NCBI GenBank assembly: GCA_023717585.1
Contig: JAMQPJ010000126.1
Location: 1 to 6,436, forward strand
Direction: 5' to 3'
DNA: 6,436 bases
Origin: Thermoanaerobaculia bacterium
Lineage (GTDB): Bacteria; Acidobacteriota; Thermoanaerobaculia; UBA5066
Shown here: positions 1 through 5,177 of the stretch, piece by piece
Position numbering within the stretch: position 1 is the stretch's first letter
Layout of the letters: each line of letters opens with the position of its first letter
Translations under genes and position numbers: made by a program
Notes under the pieces: model-generated
What the model was told of the DNA's origin: nothing
Databases searched by the model: none
What the model saw: only the letters and a program-made list of their open reading frames with translations

Positions 1-484
1 CGCCGGAGGCGAGTGTGTTGCGCAGAAAGATGTCGGCGTAGCCTCCGAGCGAGACGACGCCTTCCTGGATGCGCGCGCCGCCCGAGTCGTTCAGGCCCAC
101 GACGGGTGCCCCCACTTTCATCGCGAGGTCCATGACCTTGCAGATCTTCGCGGCGTTCGTCTCCGACAGCGACCCGCCGAAGACCGTGAAGTCCTGCGCG
201 AAGACGAAGGCCGGCCGGCCCTCGACACGCACGATGCCCGCGACCACTCCGTCGCCCGGAATCTCGTTCGCCGAGTCGTCCATCCCGAAGTCCAGGCAGC
301 GGTGCACGACGAACGCATCGATCTCCTCGAACGAGCCGGGATCGCCGAGGAGCTCGACACGTTCCAGGGCGGTGAGCTTGCCCGCCTTGTGCTGCTTCTC
401 GCGGCGGGCGGTACCACCTCCAGCGCGTGACTTCGCGCGAAGGGCCTCGAGGGCGACCAGCCGGTTTTCGATCGAACGTGGCAT
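1..484 (-). CDS. pccB: Acyl-CoA carboxylase carboxyltransferase (beta) subunit, propionyl-CoA carboxylase type, 3' part missing
   Basis: The enzyme's carboxyltransferase subunit moves CO2 from carboxybiotin to propionyl-CoA (or a related acyl-CoA), giving methylmalonyl-CoA in the cytoplasm. Seen here: the first 161 residues, in frame to the left edge, so roughly two thirds of a usual ~510-520 aa subunit is missing. Family signatures are clear: GSFEEIDAFVVHRCLDFGMD (50-69), IPGDGVVAG (75-83), FAQDFTVFGGSLSE (95-108), KICKVMDLAMK (113-123) and DSGGARIQEG (133-142), whose GGAR holds the oxyanion-hole region. It lies 11 bases after the DUF507 gene on the same strand, so the two are probably cotranscribed. 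The ATG at 484 is supported by a GGGAG motif 4 bases upstream. The biotin carboxylase and biotin-carrier partners are not in the window. Methylmalonyl-CoA decarboxylase alpha (mmdA) is closely similar and cannot be excluded, so the substrate is inferred; the family is not in doubt. Confidence 0.93.
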   Translation of the reverse strand, partial: MPRSIENRLVALEALRAKSRAGGGTARREKQHKAGKLTALERVELLGDPGSFEEIDAFVVHRCLDFGMDDSANEIPGDGVVAGIVRVEGRPAFVFAQDFTVFGGSLSETNAAKICKVMDLAMKVGAPVVGLNDSGGARIQEGVVSLGGYADIFLRNTLASG

Positions 485-488
485 GCGA

Positions 489-493
489 CTCCC
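489..493 (-). promoter_or_regulatory. Shine-Dalgarno motif of pccB
   Basis: On the minus strand GGGAG stands 4 bases before the pccB ATG, inside the 11-base gap after the DUF507 stop codon. It supports the chosen start and independent ribosome entry at this internal operon position. Confidence 0.6.
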
Positions 494-495
494 GC

Positions 496-774
496 TCAGA
501 GGGGGATTTTCTTCTTCTCGGCGAGCATTCTCTTCGCCTTCCGGAACATCTCCGCGTAGTCGACGTTCGCGCTACGAATCGTCGCGGCGTTCTTCTCGAG
601 GAGCCTCTTCACCTCCTCGTCGAGCGCCCGCTCCCTGTCGCGGTCCTCGACGAGCGCGGCCTCGAGGGCGTGGCGTACATCGGCCGCCGAGGCGGCCTTG
701 ACCAGCCCCTCGGAGAGGATGCGGCGGGCCACGAAGGCCGCCTGGGCCGAGAGGCGAACGTCGGAGAAGGCCAT
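496..774 (-). CDS. DUF507 family protein
   Basis: A 92-residue protein of unknown function that fits the DUF507 family, known mainly from Acidobacteriota, Aquificota and former Deltaproteobacteria. Seen: an N-terminal helix-like segment with DVRLSAQAAFVARRILSEGL (5-24), a charged helical middle rich in Glu/Arg/Lys (40-62), and the C-terminal signature VDYAEMFRKAKRMLAEKKKI (71-90). The length equals a single DUF507 unit; some relatives carry two. There is no signal peptide or membrane segment, so it is probably cytoplasmic. The reading frame runs on upstream to 1146, but that part lies opposite tldD and has no family resemblance, so the ATG at 774 is chosen. No ribosome binding site precedes it; a TATTCT hexamer ends 9 bases upstream, suggesting a leaderless message. 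It is the first gene of a unit with pccB. No biochemical role can be assigned. Confidence 0.85.
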   Translation of the reverse strand: MAFSDVRLSAQAAFVARRILSEGLVKAASAADVRHALEAALVEDRDRERALDEEVKRLLEKNAATIRSANVDYAEMFRKAKRMLAEKKKIPL

Positions 775-783
775 GAGCGCGGG

Positions 784-789
784 AGAATA
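784..789 (-). promoter_or_regulatory. -10-like hexamer TATTCT for the DUF507-pccB unit
   Basis: On the minus strand TATTCT ends 9 bases before the DUF507 ATG, in one of the few AT-rich spots of this region. There is no recognisable -35 at the usual distance (gggtgg there) and no Shine-Dalgarno motif between it and the ATG. Transcription would then start at or within a few bases of the start codon. Confidence 0.45.
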
Positions 790-811
790 TCCCAGGACCC
801 GACGCGCCACC

Positions 812-827
812 CGCGGGATTCCCCGCG
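812..827. repeat. Perfect 6-bp inverted repeat in the DUF507/tldD divergent promoter
   Basis: CGCGGG, a 4-base spacer ATTC, then CCCGCG form a perfect inverted repeat ending 6 bases before the presumed tldD -10, where the -35 contact would lie. It could be an operator. In DNA this GC-rich, short CG palindromes are common by chance, so the call is weak. Confidence 0.22.
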
Positions 828-833
828 CGCTCC

Positions 834-839
834 TACAAT
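834..839 (+). promoter_or_regulatory. -10-like hexamer TACAAT for tldDE
   Basis: TACAAT matches the TATAAT consensus at five of six positions and ends 8 bases before the TTG start of tldD. No -35 consensus and no Shine-Dalgarno motif are seen. If it is the promoter, the tldD message is leaderless or nearly so. Confidence 0.5.
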
Positions 840-847
840 CCTCCACG

Positions 848-2203
848 TTGAGCGACCTCGTCGAGACCTTCCGCCAGGACGCGGAGGACGCCGTCCGGAT
901 CGTCTCCGGACTGCTGCGCCGGGGCGAGGGCGGCGAAGTCTTCCGGGAGAGGCGTCGCCGCGTTTCGTGGACCGCGACCGAGGCCGGCCTCCTGGCGCCC
1001 GCCTTCGCGGAGGAGCGCGGCACCGCCGTGCGTCTTCGCCGGGGCCGCGAGTCTCTTCTCGTCGCGCGCGACGGAGACGGTCCCGAGGCGCTCCGGGAAG
1101 CCGTGCGCGAGGCCTCCCGCCGCGGCGGAGGGTCTCCCTTCCTCAAATCCCGCGGCCTCGGGAGAGAGAGCGCCGGGGCCGAAGTGCCGGGAGGCGACGA
1201 GGAAGAGCGCGCGGCCCAGCTCGGTGCCGCACTTCACCGGGCCCTCCCCGATCCGCGCGGGATCTCGCTCACGCTCCGCGTCACCCGCGTCACCGTCTCG
1301 CGCGCGGTCGTGACGGCGCGAGAGCTCGTGACGTGCGGAACCGTTCGACGCCTCGAGGCGGCCGGCCTCCTCAGGCGCGCGCACGCGGCGCGGCCGTTCG
1401 CGTTCCAGACGTCCGCCCCGTGGGCACCGGCTCTCGACGCCCTCGCGCGCGCCCTCGCGGATGCGGCGCGGCCCGTGCCCGCGCACCGGGTCGCCGAAGG
1501 GCCGGTGGACGTCGTGTTCTCCCCGGGCGCGGCGTCGGTGTTCTGGCACGAAGCGGTCGGCCATCCGCTCGAAGCGGGAGGCGGCGAGCGGGGCTCCGTC
1601 CTCACGCGCGTGCCGCGCGCCGCGGTCGCGCCCCCGGGCGTCACCGTGACCGCGGACCCGACCCGCGGCGATCTTCCGGGTCACTATCTCGCGGACGACG
1701 AGGGCACGCCCGCGCGCCCGGTCGCCCTCCTGACGGACGGCTGCGTGGACGGCCAGGTCACGGACCGAAGGGCGGCCGGCGGCGCCTCGAATGGCCACGC
1801 CCGTTGCGGCGACTTTCGCCGGCCGCCGCGCCCGCGGCTCTCCAACCTCGTCGTGTCGGCGGGCCGCGCCAGTCGCGAGGAGCTTCTCGAGGCCTGCGGC
1901 AACGGACTCTACGTGCGGGAGATCTCGGCCGGGCACGCGGACCCCGAGTCGGGCCGCTTCACGCTCTTCGTCGAGAGCGCGGACCTCGTGAGGCGGGGCG
2001 CGCTCGGCGCTCCACTCGGCCCGTTCGTCCTCACGTCCGACGTTCTCACCGCCCTCCGCCACCTTCACGCCGAGAGCGGCGACGTGACGCATCCCGCGAG
2101 CGGTCTGGGACTCTGCGTCAAGGGAGGCGAGGGCGTAGCCGTGGGCGGCGCGTCCCCCGCCATTCTCATCCGCGGCCTCACCGCGGTGCGAGGCCGCCCG
2201 TGA
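848..2203 (+). CDS. tldD: TldD-type zinc metalloprotease subunit
   Basis: Catalytic subunit of the TldD/TldE cytoplasmic protease, which in E. coli trims the microcin B17 precursor and degrades unfolded CcdA. Seen (451 aa, usual for the family): an N-terminal alpha/beta domain without special motifs, then the zinc site HEAVGHPLEA with H234, E235 and H239 (HExxxH), the loop ending SNGHARCGDFRRPPRPRLSN, and near the C-terminus LGLCVKGGEGVAVGGASPAI, whose C423 matches the third zinc ligand of known TldD. All metal-binding positions are present, so activity is expected. The start is uncertain. TTG 848 is chosen because the protein-like N-terminus begins there and TACAAT lies 8 bases upstream. An in-frame ATG at 773 would add 25 residues with no family resemblance and overlap the DUF507 start codon. 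The stop overlaps the tldE start by 4 bases. The physiological substrate is unknown; no precursor-peptide gene lies nearby. Confidence 0.92.
   Translation: MSDLVETFRQDAEDAVRIVSGLLRRGEGGEVFRERRRRVSWTATEAGLLAPAFAEERGTAVRLRRGRESLLVARDGDGPEALREAVREASRRGGGSPFLKSRGLGRESAGAEVPGGDEEERAAQLGAALHRALPDPRGISLTLRVTRVTVSRAVVTARELVTCGTVRRLEAAGLLRRAHAARPFAFQTSAPWAPALDALARALADAARPVPAHRVAEGPVDVVFSPGAASVFWHEAVGHPLEAGGGERGSVLTRVPRAAVAPPGVTVTADPTRGDLPGHYLADDEGTPARPVALLTDGCVDGQVTDRRAAGGASNGHARCGDFRRPPRPRLSNLVVSAGRASREELLEACGNGLYVREISAGHADPESGRFTLFVESADLVRRGALGAPLGPFVLTSDVLTALRHLHAESGDVTHPASGLGLCVKGGEGVAVGGASPAILIRGLTAVRGRP
2190..2193 (+). promoter_or_regulatory. Shine-Dalgarno motif of tldE
   Basis: GAGG lies 6 bases before the GTG start of tldE, within the last codons of tldD. 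Together with the GTGA stop/start overlap it supports this start and translational coupling. Confidence 0.45.
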
Positions 2204-3540
2204 GTTCCCCGCGAGACGGGCTCCTCGAGCGCATCCTCGCGGGCGCGCGGTGCGACGCGGCGGCGGGCGAGTCTGCCGAAGCCTACGAGCGCCGCGGGAC
2301 CTCGATCGAGCTCGCAGAAGACGCCGAGGGCACGCGGCTGTCGGTCGTCGCCGAGCGGGGCTTCGCGCTGCGACTCTTCCGCTCGGGGCGAACCGCGTTC
2401 GCGGCTTCCCCGCCCGAGGCCTCCGAACGCCTTCCGGCCGAAGCGAGACTCGTCCTCGGCCGGGCACGGGCGCGCCGCGGGGCCCGCGCCACGGGGCCGG
2501 TCGCTCCCGGTCCTGCCTCGGCGCTCGCTCCGCCCCCGCCTCCGGACGAGGCGTCCGCGCGCGCTCTCCTCGCGTCTTTCCGGAGCGCGCTCCTCGCCGA
2601 GGGCGAGGGCGCCGTCTCACTGACCGAGGCGATTCTCACGGTCGGCGCGCGCACGGAGCGCGTCGCGACGACGGCCGGACGCGACGTCGCTTTCGGCAGC
2701 GGAATCGCCACGCTCGTCGCGACCGTGACGGGACGGACTGCGGCCGGCAGCGTGTCGGCACGCGTTCTCGCGTCGGCGTCGCGGCCCGGTGAGCTCTTCC
2801 TCGACCGCCTCGCGCACCACGCCGTGGACCGGGTGCTCCTTCCGCTCCGCGGCCGGCCGCTCGCACCGGCCCGGGGCGACCTCCTCCTCGATCCGAACGT
2901 CGCGGCCACCGTCGTGGGCCGTCTCGCATCGGCCTTCTTCGGCGACGAGGGAAACGCGCTTCTCGCGTCGCGTACGCGCGACGGACGCGACGCATTCGCG
3001 TCCCCGCTCTTTTCGCTGGTAGACGACTCGACGGTCCCCGGCGGGCCGGTGAAGGCGACGCACGACGGGGAGGGAACGCCCCATTCGCGCACGGTTCTCG
3101 TCTCGCGGGGGATCGCCGCCGGCAAGCTCTCGGACTCGGCCGCCGCCGTGCGCCTCGAGCGGCCGCCCACCGGCAATGCGCTGCGCCGCGCGTATACCGA
3201 GCCGCCCGCGATCGGCATCACGAACCTGTTCGTGGACTCGTCGGCCGGAGTCCCGCCACTGGACCTTCTGCGCGCATTGGCGCGCGGGTTCTATGCTGCG
3301 GTCCTCCTCTCGCGCCCGGAGGTGGATCTTCCGGGCGACCGCTTCCGCCTGCACGCGGCGGGCTACTGGATCGAGAAAGGCCGGGCGAGAGAGGCGGTGT
3401 CCGAGACGCTCGTCGAGGGCCGGCTTTCGGAGTTTCTGCGGTCCATTTCGGCCGTCGGAGACGACCTCCGGTTCGTGCCTTCTGGCACGGGCAGCGCCGG
3501 GGCGCCCACTCTCTTCGTTCCGAAGTGGAAGGGGGCCTGA
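2200..3540 (+). CDS. tldE: TldE/PmbA-type non-catalytic protease subunit
   Basis: Partner of TldD in the heteromeric metalloprotease; TldE (PmbA) has the same fold but lacks the zinc site and helps hold the substrate. Seen (446 aa): an N-terminal domain with the AYERRGTSIELAEDAEGTRL region (28-47), a Pro-rich linker (about 98-115, five consecutive prolines), and the PmbA C-terminal signature around GYWIEKG (388-394), followed by SETLVEGRLSEFLRSISAVG and APTLFVPKWKGA at the end. No HExxxH is present, as expected. The GTG at 2200 overlaps the tldD stop in a GTGA arrangement, with GAGG 6 bases upstream. The frame stays open upstream to 427, but that stretch is only a shadow of tldD and the region before it. 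The gene ends 16 bases from the convergent TPR gene. Family assignment is firm; the Pro-rich linker may be lineage-specific. Confidence 0.9.
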   Translation: MSSPRDGLLERILAGARCDAAAGESAEAYERRGTSIELAEDAEGTRLSVVAERGFALRLFRSGRTAFAASPPEASERLPAEARLVLGRARARRGARATGPVAPGPASALAPPPPPDEASARALLASFRSALLAEGEGAVSLTEAILTVGARTERVATTAGRDVAFGSGIATLVATVTGRTAAGSVSARVLASASRPGELFLDRLAHHAVDRVLLPLRGRPLAPARGDLLLDPNVAATVVGRLASAFFGDEGNALLASRTRDGRDAFASPLFSLVDDSTVPGGPVKATHDGEGTPHSRTVLVSRGIAAGKLSDSAAAVRLERPPTGNALRRAYTEPPAIGITNLFVDSSAGVPPLDLLRALARGFYAAVLLSRPEVDLPGDRFRLHAAGYWIEKGRAREAVSETLVEGRLSEFLRSISAVGDDLRFVPSGTGSAGAPTLFVPKWKGA

Positions 3541-3550
3541 CGGCGCCCTT
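3529..3550. terminator. Possible shared hairpin between convergent tldE and the TPR gene
   Basis: AAGGGGGCC and GGCGCCCTT can pair as a 9-bp stem with one G-G mismatch around a 4-base TGAC loop; the tldE stop codon sits in the loop. It fills almost the whole space between two convergent genes, where a bidirectional terminator would be expected. No T-run follows on either strand, so it does not meet the intrinsic-terminator model fully. Confidence 0.3.
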
Positions 3551-3556
3551 CGCGGC

Positions 3557-4558
3557 TCAGCCGACGCCGGGCCCCGGACGCGGCGGCGCCGGAGCCGGCG
3601 CGGCGGGGGCGTCCTCGCGGTCCCCGGGGGCGGTCCGGGGGGCGGGTGAGCGCTTTTTCGCTGGCCCGGCGGGAGATTGCGGGGGTATTTCGGAGGGGAT
3701 TAGCTCGTTCGCGCGCGTGTACGCGGGAGTGGGGGGAGCGGACGACGCGTTCGGAGGAGGTGCGGGGCGGCTCGTGCTCACCGGGGGCACGGACGTCACG
3801 ACCGCGCCGCCCGGCCCCGGCCTCATGGCGTGGTCGTCCGGCGCCGGGCCGCCTGCGGCGCCCGGCGCGGGCCCTCCGGGCGCGAGTCCCCCGGGCACGG
3901 CCGAAACCGCGACGCGGCCCTGCTGGAACGAGCCCACGAGGCCGGCCTCCGCCATCTGCTCGGTCACGGGAAGAGAGGCCCGAACCAGGCGCCCGTCGAG
4001 GCTCTCGAGGAGGACGCGCCCCTTGAGACGCGTGTATGCGGCGAAGGGGTTCCGGCGCACGTCGAACAGCGACGTGTCGACCCGCAAGGACGTCTTGTAT
4101 GCCGCGATCGCGGCGGAATCGTTGCCGCGCCGTTCCTCGGCGTAGCCGAGCATCCACCACGCCGCCCAGTTCCCCGGCGCGCGCGACACGGCCTTCTTGA
4201 ACGAGGAAGCGGCGCCGCCCCATTCGCCGCGCATCGCGTGAACGAGTCCCGCGTTGTAGAGCGGGCGGCCGTCCGTCTTGTCGAGTTTCGCGGCGATACC
4301 GAACTCCCGAAAAGCGTCTCGCCAGAAGCCGTCCCGCGCGATGAGGCACGCGAGATCGTTGTGGAGCGAGGCGTCGTTCGGCGCCTTCTCCAGGCGCTCG
4401 AGGAGGTCGAGCGTCGCGCGGTGCTGCGGAATGCCCGGGTCCAAGAAGCCCTTGTACACGTCCTTGGCGGCGAGGGGCCCGGCGAAGGCGACGAGGGCCG
4501 CCATGGCCAGGCCGAGAATGCGTGCACCCCCGGGGCCCGTGCGTCGATCGATGTTCAT
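3557..4558 (-). CDS. Secreted TPR-repeat protein with Ala/Pro-rich tail
   Basis: A 333-residue protein of unknown specific role. Seen: a Sec-type signal peptide (Arg5-Arg6, hydrophobic ILGLAMAALVAFAGPLAA at 14-31, likely cleavage before KDVYKG), so the mature protein is probably periplasmic; no lipobox cysteine is present. Three TPR-like helix pairs follow at about 62-95, 97-129 and 131-164 (second with PLYNAGLVHAMRGEWGGAASSFKKA-type spacing, third with WWMLGYAEERRG). Then comes a segment with NPFAAYTRLKGRVLLES (170-186). The tail from about 222 is mostly Ala, Pro and Gly and is probably disordered. TPR domains bind proteins, so a scaffold or complex-assembly role is inferred. The ATG at 4558 overlaps the upstream stop (ATGA) and has AAAGGA 5 bases before it. 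The gene is second in a unit with the MXAN_5187-like gene. Confidence 0.82.
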   Translation of the reverse strand: MNIDRRTGPGGARILGLAMAALVAFAGPLAAKDVYKGFLDPGIPQHRATLDLLERLEKAPNDASLHNDLACLIARDGFWRDAFREFGIAAKLDKTDGRPLYNAGLVHAMRGEWGGAASSFKKAVSRAPGNWAAWWMLGYAEERRGNDSAAIAAYKTSLRVDTSLFDVRRNPFAAYTRLKGRVLLESLDGRLVRASLPVTEQMAEAGLVGSFQQGRVAVSAVPGGLAPGGPAPGAAGGPAPDDHAMRPGPGGAVVTSVPPVSTSRPAPPPNASSAPPTPAYTRANELIPSEIPPQSPAGPAKKRSPAPRTAPGDREDAPAAPAPAPPRPGPGVG

Positions 4559-5148
4559 GATGGTCCTTTCGCCGGCGGGGCAAGAGGGCGGCCGACGAGC
4601 CGAACTTTCCCGTCGCGCGTCTGCACGTCGAAGGCGAGGCGCGTGGCGCCCGTGGCTTTCCGGATCTCGGCGGCTTGTTTTTTCACGAGCTCCACGAATC
4701 GGTCATATCGGAGCCGGGTAGCGTCCTCACCGGCCGCCGCGCGCGCCGCGCAGTACCGGTCGAAGAGAGACCTGAGGTCGCCCCGTTCCGAGCCTTTTAC
4801 GGACCCCGGAGTCGAGGCGTCGCGCGCGGGAGGGGAAGCTGCCGGCTCGACCACCCTCGGGCGGGCCGCGAGCCGAATCGGTCTCCGCCCTTCCTCCCGC
4901 GCGAGGAGCCTCTTTTCCCAGAGATCGGAGAAGGTCGTGAACCGGCTCTGGAGCGCCTGAAGCCGGAATCGCTCGGCGACCTTCTCGACGGGGGCGTTGC
5001 CGATGCGGCGGAGCACCTGCTCCACGCTCTTGCGAGCGGGAAGCGGAGGCACTTTCACGTCGCCTGAGAAGAAGCGCTCGTAATCCAGCTTCAGAGCCGT
5101 AATGCTCTGCTCCAGGAAATCGAGATCACGCGCGATCGAGACGGCCAT
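4555..5148 (-). CDS. MXAN_5187 C-terminal-domain-like protein
   Basis: A 197-residue protein of unknown function. Seen: an N-terminal, probably helical or coiled-coil part (6-85) with FLEQSITALKLDYERFFSG (11-29) and FRLQALQSRFTTFSDLWEKR (61-80); a low-complexity Arg/Pro/Ala linker (about 88-122); and a C-terminal domain with LFDRYCAARAAAGED (128-142), LRYDRFVELVKKQAAEIRK (146-164) and DVQTRDGKVRLVGRPL (174-189). From memory, the order of these blocks (Y-x2-AR, GE, a KQ helix, DGKV strand) resembles the domain named after Myxococcus MXAN_5187; this was not searched. There is no signal peptide or membrane segment. The ATG at 5148 is chosen because the longer frame, to 5370, would run opposite selA. 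It is the first gene of the unit with the TPR gene (4-base overlap) and diverges from selA across 29 bases, with no ribosome binding site and a TACTTT hexamer ending 6 bases upstream. Confidence 0.68.
   Translation of the reverse strand: MAVSIARDLDFLEQSITALKLDYERFFSGDVKVPPLPARKSVEQVLRRIGNAPVEKVAERFRLQALQSRFTTFSDLWEKRLLAREEGRRPIRLAARPRVVEPAASPPARDASTPGSVKGSERGDLRSLFDRYCAARAAAGEDATRLRYDRFVELVKKQAAEIRKATGATRLAFDVQTRDGKVRLVGRPLAPPAKGPS
4564..4569 (-). promoter_or_regulatory. Shine-Dalgarno motif of the TPR gene
   Basis: On the minus strand AAAGGA stands 5 bases before the TPR-gene ATG, within the last codons of the MXAN_5187-like gene. It fixes the ATG at 4558 over other in-frame starts. Confidence 0.6.
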
Positions 5149-5177
5149 CGGCGAAAAGTAGTCTACATTCCGTCGGC
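5149..5177. promoter_or_regulatory. Compact bidirectional promoter between the MXAN_5187-like gene and selA
   Basis: The 29 bases between the two divergent ATG codons carry a -10-like hexamer for each side. TACATT (5164-5169, plus) ends 8 bases before the selA ATG. TACTTT (5160-5155, minus) ends 6 bases before the other ATG; TAGACT (5165-5160, minus) is a second candidate. The hexamers flank a dyad GTAG-T-CTAC (5158-5166), so the site is nearly symmetric. Neither side has room for an ordinary leader or shows a Shine-Dalgarno motif. Both -35 regions would lie inside the opposite coding sequences and show no consensus. Confidence 0.5.

Noticed and set aside
496..498. TGA stop of DUF507 considered as a selenocysteine codon because selA is nearby
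   Set aside because: The protein ends at the normal family length and the pccB Shine-Dalgarno motif and start follow immediately. No downstream hairpin is evident.
427..2199. Very long open frame upstream of the tldE start, giving a 1037-codon plus-strand ORF
   Set aside because: It overlaps pccB, DUF507 and all of tldD. Its translation is Arg/Pro-rich with no family motifs, and recognisable TldE sequence begins only at GTG 2200. Stop codons are rare by chance in such GC-rich DNA.
833..2620. 595-codon minus-strand ORF opposite tldD and tldE
   Set aside because: It is a shadow of the GC-biased codon use of tldDE. The translation is low-complexity Arg/Ala/Gly with no signal or motif.
3605..3646. 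Four G-runs on the plus strand that could form a G-quadruplex
   Set aside because: The first loop is 16 bases long and the runs are the complement of proline-rich CCC codons in the TPR-protein tail, so codon use explains them.
3363..4583. 406-codon minus-strand ORF overlapping the TPR gene in another frame
   Set aside because: The translation is Arg/Gly/Pro-rich, whereas the 3557-4558 frame has a signal peptide and TPR units. Only the latter behaves like a protein.
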